The notes under the pieces are model-generated. The model did no database searches. It was not told the DNA's origin and saw nothing but the letters and a program-made list of their open reading frames with translations. Of a stretch of 64,000 nt of DNA, positions 46,406 through 54,787 are shown one piece after another (within the stretch, counting starts at the first letter, position 1; every line of letters begins with the position of its first letter). The DNA comes from Pseudonocardia kujensis (GTDB lineage: Bacteria > Actinomycetota > Actinomycetes > Mycobacteriales > Pseudonocardiaceae): NCBI RefSeq assembly GCF_021283305.1, contig NZ_JAJSOK010000019.1, positions 1 through 64,000 of the forward strand, given 5' to 3'. The position numbers were made by a program, and so were the translations under genes.

Positions 46406-48350
46406 CCAGCTCCCGCCCGACGGGGTTCACCACCGTCAGCGGGAGCAGCGTCGTCCCGCTCGGCCCGACCTCGATGTCGGCGCCCGTCGACGGGCACACC
46501 CCGCAGTCGAAGCAGGGGGTCCAGCGGCAGTCGTCCTGCTCCCGGCCGGACAGCGCGTCCTGCCAGTCCGCCCAGAGCCAGTCCCGCTCCAGCCCGGAGT
46601 CGAGGTGGTCCCAGGGCAGGATCTCGCCCTCCTCGCGCTCCCGGGTGGTGAACCACTCCAGCGAGACGCCCAACGGCTCCAGCTCGGCCTTCGCCGCGGT
46701 GGTCCAACGCTCGTACGAGAAGTGCTCGGACCAGCCGTCGAACCGGCCGCCCTCGCGCCACACCCGCTCGATCACCGCGCCGACCCGGCGGTCGCCGCGG
46801 GCGAGCAGGCCCTCGATGAGCGAGGGCTGCCCGTCGTGGTAGCGCATGCCGATGTTGCGGCCGAGCTTCTTGTTGCTGTTCACGGCCTCGCGGAGCTTGC
46901 GCAGCCGGGCGTCGACGACGTCCGGGTGCGCCTGCGCCGCCCACTGGAACGGCGTGTGGGGCTTCGGGACGAAACCGCCGATGGAGATGGTGCAGCGCAC
47001 GTCGTTGCGACCCGAGGCGGCGCGGCCGGCCTGGATGACCCGGTGCGCCATGCCCGCGATCTCGAGGACGTCCTCGTCCTCCTCGGTGGGCAGCCCGCAC
47101 ATGAAGTAGAGCTTGACCTGCCGCCAGCCCTGCGCGAAGGCCTCGGAGACGGTGCGGATGAGGTCCTCCTCCGACACCATCTTGTTGATCACCCGGCGGA
47201 TCCGCTCGGACCCGCCCTCGGGGGCGAAGGTGAGCCCGGAGCGGCGACCGTTGCGGCTGATCTCGTTCGCGAGGTCGATGTTGAAGGCGTCGACGCGGGT
47301 GCTGGGCAGCGAGAGCGAGGTGTTGGTGCCCTCGTAGCGGTCCGCCAGCCCCTTGGTGATGTCGGCGATCTCGGAGTGGTCGGCGCTGCTCAGCGACAGC
47401 AGGCCGACCTCGTCGAACCCGGAGGCCCGCACGGCGGCGTCGACCATCGCGCCGATCCCCGGCAGCGACCGCTCGCGCACCGGGCGGGTGATCATGCCCG
47501 CCTGGCAGAACCGGCAGCCGCGGGTGCAGCCGCGGAAGATCTCCACGCTGGCCCGCTCGTGCACGGTCTCGGCCAACGGGACGAGCGGCGCCTTCGGGTA
47601 GGGCCACTCGTCGAGGTCGCTGGTGGTGCGCTTCTGGACGGTGGCCGGGGCCCCCGCCTCGGGCGTGACCGCGGCGATCGCGCCGCCGGAGTAGGTCACC
47701 GAGTACAGCGACGGGACGTAGCAGCCGTCGGTGTTCGCCAGCCGCAGGAGCAGCTCGCGGCGGCCACCCGGGCGTCCCTCGGCCTTCCACGCCTTGACGA
47801 CGTCCGTGATGTCGCCGACCACCTCCTCGCCGTCCCCCAGCGCGGCGACGTCGACGAAGTCGGCGATCGGCTCCGGGTTGAAGGCGGCGTGCCCGCCCGC
47901 GACGACGACGGGGTGGCTCTCGTCGCGGTCGGCCGCGTGCAGCGGAATACCGGCGAGGTCGAGCGTGGTCAGCAGGTTGGTGTAGCCCAGCTCGGTGGAG
48001 AAGCTGACGCCGAGCAGGTCGAACGCGCCGATCGGGCGGTGCGAGTCGACCGTGAAGGCCGGGACCCCGTGCTCGCGCATGAGCCCCTCGAGATCCGGCC
48101 AGACGGCGTAGCAGCGCTCGGCGAGGGCGTCGGCGCGCTCGTTGAGGACCTCGTAGAGGATCATCACGCCCTGGTTGGGCAGGCCGACCTCGTACGCGTC
48201 CGGGTACAGCAGCGCCCACCGCACCTCGGCGGACTCCCACGGTCTGGTCTGCGCGTTCAGCTCGCCGCCGACGTACTGCACGGGCTTGGACACCCGCGGC
48301 AGAAGCGGTTCGAGGGCCGGGAAGACGGACCCTGACAGCACAGCGCTCAC
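46398..48350 (-). CDS. TIGR03960 family B12-binding-type radical SAM protein
   Basis: A 650-residue radical SAM protein. The N-terminal B12-binding-like half (about 45-230) has LLYPDAYEVGLPNQG and VVVAGGHAAFNPEP. The radical SAM core holds the cluster motif CTRGCRFCQAG (CxxxCxxC). A C-terminal region has CRWTPCFDCGVCPS, a further Cys-rich segment that could bind a second cluster. The family is widespread, yet its reaction is unknown. It is usually adjacent to DUF2344, which lies downstream here. GTG 48350 is chosen as start; a second in-frame start 14 codons earlier is less likely. Confidence 0.9.
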   Translation of the reverse strand: MSAVLSGSVFPALEPLLPRVSKPVQYVGGELNAQTRPWESAEVRWALLYPDAYEVGLPNQGVMILYEVLNERADALAERCYAVWPDLEGLMREHGVPAFTVDSHRPIGAFDLLGVSFSTELGYTNLLTTLDLAGIPLHAADRDESHPVVVAGGHAAFNPEPIADFVDVAALGDGEEVVGDITDVVKAWKAEGRPGGRRELLLRLANTDGCYVPSLYSVTYSGGAIAAVTPEAGAPATVQKRTTSDLDEWPYPKAPLVPLAETVHERASVEIFRGCTRGCRFCQAGMITRPVRERSLPGIGAMVDAAVRASGFDEVGLLSLSSADHSEIADITKGLADRYEGTNTSLSLPSTRVDAFNIDLANEISRNGRRSGLTFAPEGGSERIRRVINKMVSEEDLIRTVSEAFAQGWRQVKLYFMCGLPTEEDEDVLEIAGMAHRVIQAGRAASGRNDVRCTISIGGFVPKPHTPFQWAAQAHPDVVDARLRKLREAVNSNKKLGRNIGMRYHDGQPSLIEGLLARGDRRVGAVIERVWREGGRFDGWSEHFSYERWTTAAKAELEPLGVSLEWFTTREREEGEILPWDHLDSGLERDWLWADWQDALSGREQDDCRWTPCFDCGVCPSTGADIEVGPSGTTLLPLTVVNPVGRELGG

Positions 48351-48452
48351 GCGGACCCAGGGTAGCCCCGCGCCGATTACTCCTCCGCACACGCTCCCCC
48401 GCCACGCTCCCCGTGACCGGCATCACCGCGAGAGCACCCGACGAGGAGCCCC

Positions 48453-48597
48453 ATGAGCACCCCGACCACCGACCCGATCCGCGCCGTCGGCCCCAGGCAC
48501 CGCGCGCTGCGGGCCTCCGGCGGCTACGGCACGGTCGCCGCCGACCTCACCCCTCCGGGAGTCCGAGCACCTGCTCATGATGGGCGAACGGGTCTGA
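48453..48597 (+). pseudogene. Possible frameshifted small ORF
   Basis: An ATG with GAGGAG seven bases upstream starts MSTPTTDPIRAVG through GGYGTVAADLT. After a CCCC run near 48551 another frame reads LRESEHLLMMGERV and stops at 48595-48597. Removing one C would give about 47 residues. Without the shift the frame runs on, antisense to dapA. No family was recognised. The rest of the 48.35-48.89 kb gap shows nothing gene-like. Confidence 0.3.
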
Positions 48598-48889
48598 CGC
48601 GAACGGCGGAACCGGCCGAACGGGCGCCGCCGGACGTATCGGGCGCTGCCCTCCTGGGCTCCTTCCCCGTGGACGGGAGGACGCGGATGGACCCGGACGG
48701 GCCGGGACGGGGGGAGGACGGCGGGGCGGGGCCCGCCGTCGTCGTCCGCCTGCTCGGGCCGCCGCGCGTCGAGACGCGCGGACCGCGCCCTCCCGTCCCC
48801 CGGGACGCCGAGCCGGACCTACCGGAGTTCGCCGCGTGGCTGCACGGCCGCCGGCACGCCCTGGCCCGGGCGGCTGAGCCCGGCCGCCG

Positions 48890-49774
48890 TCAGTCGAGCA
48901 GCCCCGCGGTGCGCAGCGCGGCGCGCACGTCCTCGTGGTGCCACTCGTCGAGCGGGACCAGCGGCAGCCGGATGCCTCGGGGCATCAGGCCCATCTCGGC
49001 CAGCGCCCACTTCACCGGGATCGGGTTGGGCTCGGCGAACAGGGCCCGGTGCAGGCCGGCGAGGTCGGCGTCGATGGCGGCCGCCTCCTCGTCGTCGCCG
49101 GAGATGGCGGCCTTGCACATCCGCGCCATCTGCTCGGGCGCGACGTTCGCGGTGACCGAGATGTCGCCGTGGAAGCCGGCGAGCATGCTGGCGCGGGCGG
49201 TGGCGTCGTCCCCGGAGTAGAGGGCGAAGTCGGTCAGCCCCAGCGCGACCAGGTCGCGCACCCGGTCCAGGTCGCCCTTGGCCTCCTTGAGCCCGACGAT
49301 GTTCGGCACCTCGGCGAGCCGCTCCACGGTCGAGGGCAGCATGTCGCAGGCGGTGCGGCCGGGGACGTTGTAGAGGTACTGCGGGATGTCGACGGCCTCG
49401 GCGACCTTCTTGAAGTGCCGGAACAGCCCCTCCTGCGGGGGCTTGTTGTAGTACGGCGTGACGAGCAGCGCACCGTCGGCGCCGGCCGCCGCGGCGGACC
49501 GGGTGAGGTGGATGGCCTCGTCCGTGTTGTTCGCGCCGGTGCCCGCGATGACCGGGACCCGGCCGCCGACGACGTCGATCGTGCGGCGGATGACGTCCGT
49601 GTGCTCCTCGACCGACAGCGTGGAGGACTCGCCGGTCGTGCCCACGGACACGATCGCCGCGGTCCCGGCCAGCACCTGCCGCTCGACGAGCCGCTCCAGC
49701 GCCTCGTGGTCGATCGAGCCGTCCTCCCGCATGGGAGTGACCAGCGCGACGAGACTTCCGGTGATCATGAGCAT
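48890..49774 (-). CDS. dapA: 4-hydroxy-tetrahydrodipicolinate synthase
   Basis: A 294-residue class I aldolase that condenses pyruvate with aspartate semialdehyde in lysine and diaminopimelate synthesis. The Schiff-base lysine is in IVGLKEAKGD, YNVPGRT gives the catalytic Tyr, and GTTGESSTLS binds pyruvate. The length is normal. ATG 49774 and 49768 are both possible; the first follows GAAGGG. It stands alone on this strand and no dapB is adjacent. Confidence 0.96.
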   Translation of the reverse strand: MLMITGSLVALVTPMREDGSIDHEALERLVERQVLAGTAAIVSVGTTGESSTLSVEEHTDVIRRTIDVVGGRVPVIAGTGANNTDEAIHLTRSAAAAGADGALLVTPYYNKPPQEGLFRHFKKVAEAVDIPQYLYNVPGRTACDMLPSTVERLAEVPNIVGLKEAKGDLDRVRDLVALGLTDFALYSGDDATARASMLAGFHGDISVTANVAPEQMARMCKAAISGDDEEAAAIDADLAGLHRALFAEPNPIPVKWALAEMGLMPRGIRLPLVPLDEWHHEDVRAALRTAGLLD

Positions 49775-50018
49775 GCCCTTCGTGACGCGAACGCGACGGC
49801 GACGGTAGCAAGCGCGCGCGACACGAGCCCAGGGCGATCCGGCCCGGGTGGGCAGGGTCCCCGGCCCCGGCCCGGGCGATCCGGGGGTGGTGCTGGCCCC
49901 ACCCGGGCCGGGGGGATGGTGCGCCCGGATCCGGGGGCTCGCACTGGCGACCGGCTCCCCGCCACTGCCTAGCGTTCCGGGCAGCGTTGCGGGTCCGGGC
50001 AGGAGCGGAGGAGCGGTG

Positions 50019-50675
50019 ATGAGCGCGGTGTCCTCCCCGGCCCCGCCGGCCCGGCGGCGGCCCCGCCCCGCACCCCGCGAGCTGCCGCGCCTGCGTGAGG
50101 CGGGCACGGCCGCGGCCCTGCTCGCGGTCGCGGCGCTCGGGCTGCGGTGGTGGGGGTCGCCGTGGCACGACGTGCCGGTCACACGGGTGGCGGAGTGGCA
50201 CGTCCGGACGCTGCTGGGCCTGGGGCGGGCGGGCCGGGTGCCGGTCCTGCTGCTGCTCGGGCTCGCGGTGCTCGCGCTGGTCACCGGCGGCCTCGTCCGC
50301 TCCGGGCGGCTGCCGTGCTGGCCGCACCAGGTCGCGCTGGCCGCCGCCGGGGCGACCTCGGTGGTGGCCGCGGTGCAGACGCTGACGCGGTGCCCCGTCG
50401 CGCTCGGCGCCTGGCTCACCGGGGCACTGGGCCTGGTGGCGCTGGCGGGCTCCGTCGTGCGGTCGGAGCGGTCGGAGCGGTCGGAGCGGGGCCCGGCGTG
50501 GGAACCGGCACGGCGACCACCGTCATCGCAGCAGGAGCGCCTCGAGCCTGCGTGCGGCCACGACGACCCCGACCGCCGCCATGACCAGGAAGTACGCGAG
50601 GTGGCCGAGCAGGCCCAGGTGCACCGCACCGGTGGTGAGCCCGCGCATCAGCTCGACGGCGTGGAACAGCGGTAG
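50019..50675 (+). CDS. Small membrane protein of unknown function
   Basis: About 218 residues in frame. Residues 25-145 contain three or four hydrophobic helices (TAAALLAVAALGLRWWG, VPVLLLLGLAVLALVTGG, LGAWLTGALGLVALAGSVV). ATG 50019 follows GGAGGAG. The hydrophilic end after a Ser-Glu-Arg triplet repeat (near 50460-50486) overlaps the convergent permease gene by 153 bases and is probably not conserved. No family was recognised. Confidence 0.55.
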   Translation: MSAVSSPAPPARRRPRPAPRELPRLREAGTAAALLAVAALGLRWWGSPWHDVPVTRVAEWHVRTLLGLGRAGRVPVLLLLGLAVLALVTGGLVRSGRLPCWPHQVALAAAGATSVVAAVQTLTRCPVALGAWLTGALGLVALAGSVVRSERSERSERGPAWEPARRPPSSQQERLEPACGHDDPDRRHDQEVREVAEQAQVHRTGGEPAHQLDGVEQR

Positions 50676-51353
50676 GCACTCGACGAGGATCTGCAGCGGA
50701 CGCGGGTAGACGCCGAGCGGGTAGAAGGTCGTGGCGAACAGGAACATCGGCAGCACGGCGAGGGTGACCAGGTCGAAGTCCTGCCAGGACCGCATGAACG
50801 AGGTCGCCGCCATCCCGATCGCGGCGAACGCGAACGCCACGAGCAGCGCCGCCGGGAGCGCCAGCAGCGCCCAGGGCGAGGTGAGGAGCCCGGCGACCGC
50901 CATGACCGAGAGGAAGCCGGTGGCGTAGAGCCCGCCGCGCAGCAGCGCCCAGCCGATCTCGCCGAGCGCGATGTCGACCGGGCCGAGCGGGGTGGCCAGC
51001 ATCGCGTCGTAGAGCCGGTTGTACTTGAGCTTGAAGAACACGTTGAACGTCGCGTCGAACACCGCGCCGTTCATGGCGGAGGCGGCCAGCAGGCCCGGAG
51101 CAATCCAGGCGGCGTAGGAGATCGGCCGGCCGTCCGGCCCGGGCAGCGTGCCGACCAGCGAGCCCAGCCCCGACCCCATCGCCAGCAGGTAGAACACCGG
51201 CTCGGCGAACCCGGACACGATCGCCGGCCAGGTGCGGCGGGAGGCGGTGGCGGACCGCAGGAGCAGCATGCGCGAGCGGCCGGCGTAGCTGCCGCCGGGG
51301 AGCAGCCGGGCCCACCCCGGGGCGGCGCGGGTGGCGGTGTCGAGGGCGGTCAC
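50523..51353 (-). CDS. ABC-2 type transporter permease
   Basis: A 276-residue, six-helix ABC-2 permease. Conserved parts are FAEPVFYLLAMGSGLG, the long cytosolic loop KLKYNRLYDAMLATPLGPVDI, and FATTFYPLGVYP in the last helices. Its GTG start overlaps the stop of the neighbouring permease (GTGA). Together with the second permease and the ATPase it forms a DrrAB/NodIJ-like exporter; the substrate is unknown. Confidence 0.92.
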   Translation of the reverse strand: MTALDTATRAAPGWARLLPGGSYAGRSRMLLLRSATASRRTWPAIVSGFAEPVFYLLAMGSGLGSLVGTLPGPDGRPISYAAWIAPGLLAASAMNGAVFDATFNVFFKLKYNRLYDAMLATPLGPVDIALGEIGWALLRGGLYATGFLSVMAVAGLLTSPWALLALPAALLVAFAFAAIGMAATSFMRSWQDFDLVTLAVLPMFLFATTFYPLGVYPRPLQILVECLPLFHAVELMRGLTTGAVHLGLLGHLAYFLVMAAVGVVVAARRLEALLLR

Positions 51354-52189
51354 GGCGCGAGCCTCCGGGTGAAGACCCGGACCGCCAGCCAGGCCCCGAC
51401 GGCGAGCAGCGCGAGCAGGTAGGCGAGGTGCCCGAGGACCGCCCCGGCGGTGCCGGTGCCCAGCGCGGCGGCACGGGCGAGCTCGGTGCCGTGCCACAGC
51501 GGCGAGATCCACGCCAGCGGCTGCACCCACGCCGGCAGCGCCGCGACCGGGAAGAACGTGCCGGAGAACAGGGTCATCGGCAGCACGACGAACCGGAACA
51601 GCGCGTTGAACGCCGCGCCCTCGTCCTCCCGGCTCGCCGAGAACGCCATGACCGGCGCCGCGACGGCCGCCCCGGTCAGCACCGCGGCGGCGAGCGAGCC
51701 CAGCACCCCGATCGAGGCGGCCCCGCCGAACAGCGCGATCAGGACGAGGTAGACCGCGCCGGTGAGCGTCATCTTGGCCGCGACCCAGACGAGGTGACCG
51801 AGCGCGATCTGCGCGCCGGTGAGCGGCGTGGCGGCCATGCCCAGGTACACGCGCTGCCACTTGAAGCCGGAGAGCACGGGATAGGTCATCTCGAAAGCCG
51901 CGCTCTGCACCGTGGACATCGCCAGCAGCGCCGGGGCCAGCCAGACCAGGTAGGGCACGCCTCCGGTCGCCGCCGCGGCGCCGGGGCGGGTCGCGATCAG
52001 GCTGCCGAAGCCGAGCCCGAACGCGAGCAGGAACAGCAGCGGCTGCAGCACCGACGACACCGCGGTGGCCCGCCAGTTGCGCCGGTACCACCGCCAGAAC
52101 GACTCGACGACCAGCAGCACCCCGTGCACCCACCGGGGAGCCGCCGCCGGGGCCGCGCGGGCGGCGGCCGCGCGTTCCTCGATCGCCAT
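51350..52189 (-). CDS. ABC-2 type transporter permease
   Basis: A 279-residue permease paralogous to the next gene, with the loop GFKWQRVYLGMAATPLTGAQIALG (read in parts) and the later MTLFSGTFFPVAALP segment. Six hydrophobic helices are evident. ATG 52189 overlaps the ATPase stop by one base (TGATG). The exporter is probably a heterodimer of the two permeases with two copies of the ATPase. Confidence 0.92.
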   Translation of the reverse strand: MAIEERAAAARAAPAAAPRWVHGVLLVVESFWRWYRRNWRATAVSSVLQPLLFLLAFGLGFGSLIATRPGAAAATGGVPYLVWLAPALLAMSTVQSAAFEMTYPVLSGFKWQRVYLGMAATPLTGAQIALGHLVWVAAKMTLTGAVYLVLIALFGGAASIGVLGSLAAAVLTGAAVAAPVMAFSASREDEGAAFNALFRFVVLPMTLFSGTFFPVAALPAWVQPLAWISPLWHGTELARAAALGTGTAGAVLGHLAYLLALLAVGAWLAVRVFTRRLAP

Positions 52190-53142
52190 CAGTCCACCAG
52201 CGTCCGGCCCGTGAGGCGGAGGAACACGTCCTCCAACGTCGAGCGCCGCACCAGCGCCGACAGCGGCCGCAGCCCGGCGGCGTGCAGCGCGGCCTGGGAC
52301 CGCTCCCCGTCGGCGGTGTAGAGCAGCGCGCGGTCCGGCAGGACCTCGACCCGCTCGGCGTGGCGCTCCAGGTCCGCGGCCGCGGGCCGGTCCTCCGGGG
52401 CGAACCGCAGCTCCAGCACCTCCCGCGTGGACCACCGCTCGATGAGCTCGGCGGGCGAGCCCTCGGCCACGATCACCCCGCCGTCCATCACGACCAGCCG
52501 GTCGCACAGCTGCTCGGCCTCGTCCATGTAGTGCGTGGTGATGATCTGGGTGACGCCCTCGCGCTTGAGCTGGTACAGCCGCTCCCACAGCAGGTGCCGG
52601 GCCTGCGGGTCCAGGCCCGTGGTCGGCTCGTCGAGCAGGAGGAGGTCGGGGTCGTTGACCAGGGAACGGGCGATCGTGAGCCGGCGCTTCATGCCGCCGG
52701 ACAGCGGCTCCACCCGGTCCTCGGCCCGCTCCGTGAGCCGCGCGAACTCCAGCAGCTCCGCCGCCTTCGCCCGCACGTGCCTGCGCGGCAGCCCGAAGTA
52801 GCGGCCGTAGATCTCCAGGTTCTCCCGGACGGACAGCTCGGTGTCGAGGTTGTCCAGCTGCGGGACGACGCCGAGCCGCGCCCGGATCCGCGGCCCGTCC
52901 CGGTCCGGGTCCATCCCCAGGACCTGCAGCGACCCGGACGTGCGCGGCGAGACGCACGCGATCATCCGCATGGTCGACGACTTGCCCGCCCCGTTGGGCC
53001 CCAGGAAGCCGAAGACCTCGCCCTGCGCGACGTCCACGTCGATCCCGCGGACGGCCTCGAACGTCCCGAAGCGCTTGCGCAGGTCCCGCGCCTGGACCAG
53101 TCCGTCCCCCACGCCCGGAACGCTAACGGGCGGGGCCGACAC
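52189..53142 (-). CDS. ABC transporter ATP-binding protein (NodI/DrrA-like)
   Basis: A 317-residue ATPase. Walker A GPNGAGKSST, signature LSGGMKRR, Walker B LLLLDEPTTGLDP and the switch His in TTHYMDEAEQ are all intact. The C-terminal extension ending STLEDVFLRLTG is typical for exporters of drugs or lipooligosaccharide. GTG 53142 is used; an in-frame GTG at 53112 is equally possible. It heads a three-gene operon with overlapping stops and starts. Confidence 0.93.
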   Translation of the reverse strand: MSAPPVSVPGVGDGLVQARDLRKRFGTFEAVRGIDVDVAQGEVFGFLGPNGAGKSSTMRMIACVSPRTSGSLQVLGMDPDRDGPRIRARLGVVPQLDNLDTELSVRENLEIYGRYFGLPRRHVRAKAAELLEFARLTERAEDRVEPLSGGMKRRLTIARSLVNDPDLLLLDEPTTGLDPQARHLLWERLYQLKREGVTQIITTHYMDEAEQLCDRLVVMDGGVIVAEGSPAELIERWSTREVLELRFAPEDRPAAADLERHAERVEVLPDRALLYTADGERSQAALHAAGLRPLSALVRRSTLEDVFLRLTGRTLVD

Positions 53143-53159
53143 TTTCTCGTCGATTCCGC

Positions 53160-53345
53160 GTACCGCACGGCCCGATCGCGCGCTGGAACCAGTGCTCGTC
53201 GCGGACGTCGTCCGGTCCGAGCCGCAACGCGGCGGGGAACCGGCCGACCTCGGTCCAGCCCCGCGCGGCGTACCACCCCGGGAGCCCGGTGCCGCCGCGC
53301 GCGAGCGGGGCCGGGCCCGTGAGCCCGGCCGTCGCCTCGGCCCCG
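53160..53345 (-). pseudogene. Remnant of a GNAT acetyltransferase C terminus
   Basis: The minus strand encodes LPGWYAARGWTEVGRFPAAL and RDEHWFQRAI, which match the last third of a GNAT acetyltransferase, but no start codon or first two thirds are present. It fills the gap between the ABC operon and ndk and looks like a deletion remnant. Confidence 0.45.
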
Positions 53346-53346
53346 C

Positions 53347-53757
53347 TCAGAGGTTCGGGAACCAGAGCTTGATCTCACGCTCCGCGGACTCGGGCGAGTC
53401 CGAGCCGTGGACCAGGTTCGACTGGGTCTCGAGGCCGAAGTCGCCCCGGATGCTGCCCGGGGTGGCCTTCTCGACCGGGTCGGTGCCACCGGCGATCTGC
53501 CGCCACGCCGCGATCGCGCGCGGGCCCTCGGCCACGGCCGCGACCACGGGGCCGGAGGTGATGAACTCGAGCAGCGACTCGAAGAAGGGCTTGCCGTCGT
53601 GCTCGGCGTAGTGCTGGCTCGCCAGATCGCGGTCGACGGTGCGCATCTCCAGCGCCACCACCGTGAGGCCCTTGCGCTCGATGCGCGCCAGGCACTCGCC
53701 GATCAGGTTCCGGGCGACGCCGTCGGGCTTCACGAGGACCAGGGTGCGTTCAGTCAC
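53347..53757 (-). CDS. ndk: Nucleoside-diphosphate kinase
   Basis: A 136-residue NDK that balances nucleoside triphosphates. [17 protein letters not shown] is the family start, and the phospho-histidine is in [12 protein letters not shown]. The GTG start at 53757 follows directly from homology. It lies near folC and valS as in other actinomycetes, but a DM13 gene is placed between ndk and the DUF4233 gene. Confidence 0.97.
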   Translation of the reverse strand: MTERTLVLVKPDGVARNLIGECLARIERKGLTVVALEMRTVDRDLASQHYAEHDGKPFFESLLEFITSGPVVAAVAEGPRAIAAWRQIAGGTDPVEKATPGSIRGDFGLETQSNLVHGSDSPESAEREIKLWFPNL

Positions 53758-53802
53758 GCGACGGAGCGTAGCGACGCCCCCGGTCGGGTCGTCACCGGGC
53801 CG

Positions 53803-54342
53803 TCAGGCGGCCAGCGTGGCCGCGCCGAACGACACCGAGAACCGCTCGCACCAGATGCTCACGCTGGTCAGCCCGGTCAGGTCGGCCCCGGCCGGGACGG
53901 GGTAGTTGGCGCTGCCGACGTTGCCCTTCAGCGGGCCGAGGTCGAGGTGGCGGCCGTCGTCGAACACGTACCAGCCGTCGCGCCCGGGCAGGACGGGCGC
54001 GTCGGTGAGCCACACCCGCAGGCGTGGCCCGTTGCTCGTGGCCAGGTCCTGCAGGCGCAGCACCCGGGACCCGTCCGGCAGCGCGAGGAGCAGTGCCCTC
54101 CCAGTGGTCGCGTGCTCGTGGGCGACGAGCGTGCCGGAGGCGAGCACGACGGGCGCCGCCGCGGGCACGCCGCCCGGGGCCGCGGCCACGGGAGCGGGCT
54201 CCGCCACCGGCGCGTCGACGACGAGCTTCCACGGCTCGAACCACACCAGCCCGGCCGCGACGACCAGCGCGAGCACGACGGCGGCGGGCAGCAGGACGGA
54301 CCGGCGCCGCCATCCGCGGCGCGCCCCCGGGCGACCGGACAT
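53803..54342 (-). CDS. Membrane-anchored DM13-domain protein
   Basis: A 179-residue protein with an Arg-rich N terminus, one hydrophobic anchor (about 17-36, VLLPAAVVLALVVAAGLVWF), a Pro/Ala linker and an extracytoplasmic DM13 domain (about 65-178). The domain contains RLQDLATSNGPRLRVWLTD and the conserved Cys in SIWCERFSVSFG. DM13 domains are proposed to be redox-linked through that Cys; the function here is unknown. Confidence 0.85.
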   Translation of the reverse strand: MSGRPGARRGWRRRSVLLPAAVVLALVVAAGLVWFEPWKLVVDAPVAEPAPVAAAPGGVPAAAPVVLASGTLVAHEHATTGRALLLALPDGSRVLRLQDLATSNGPRLRVWLTDAPVLPGRDGWYVFDDGRHLDLGPLKGNVGSANYPVPAGADLTGLTSVSIWCERFSVSFGAATLAA

Positions 54343-54394
54343 GCGCGCAGGATGCCGGGCCGCGGGCCCCGTGACCAGAGCCCGACGACGGTCG

Positions 54395-54787
54395 CTACTG
54401 CTGCTGGGACGGCAGCTGGCCGCGGGCCATCCGGCGGGCGACGTCGCGGCGCATCCACAGCACCGTGCCCCACACGAGGACGAAGAGCAGCCCGATCGCC
54501 AGCAGGGAGACGTGGAAGATCCCGGTCGCCAGCAGCCCGGCCTGCAGGACCAGCGCGAACCCCAGCCCCCAGGGCCGGCGCTGCAGCCCGGAGGCGACGA
54601 TCATCAGCAGCCCGAGCACCAGCACGACGGTGATCGCGACCGGGTTCAGCGCGCCCTGGGTGAACCTCGCGACGACGAGCACCCCGAGCAGCACCACGAT
54701 CGCCTCGAGCACCAGCAGCCCCGCGCACACGCCGCGGAAGCCCTTCATCGGGTCCGTGGCGGGCGGACGCACCGGCTCCGTGCTCAC
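54395..54787 (-). CDS. DUF4233 membrane protein
   Basis: A 130-residue protein with four hydrophobic helices, start VSTEPVRPPATDPMKGFRGV and the typical GLQRRPWGLGFALVLQ segment. The family is restricted to actinobacteria and lies next to folC and ndk. The GTG start overlaps the folC stop (GTGA). Role unknown. Confidence 0.9.
   Translation of the reverse strand: MSTEPVRPPATDPMKGFRGVCAGLLVLEAIVVLLGVLVVARFTQGALNPVAITVVLVLGLLMIVASGLQRRPWGLGFALVLQAGLLATGIFHVSLLAIGLLFVLVWGTVLWMRRDVARRMARGQLPSQQQ

Noticed and set aside
48598..49220. Continuation of the 48453 frame as a long plus-strand gene
   Set aside because: It runs antisense through dapA, becomes Arg/Pro-rich, and has no recognisable domain. 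A weak likeness of RLLGPPRVE to regulator N termini was not enough.
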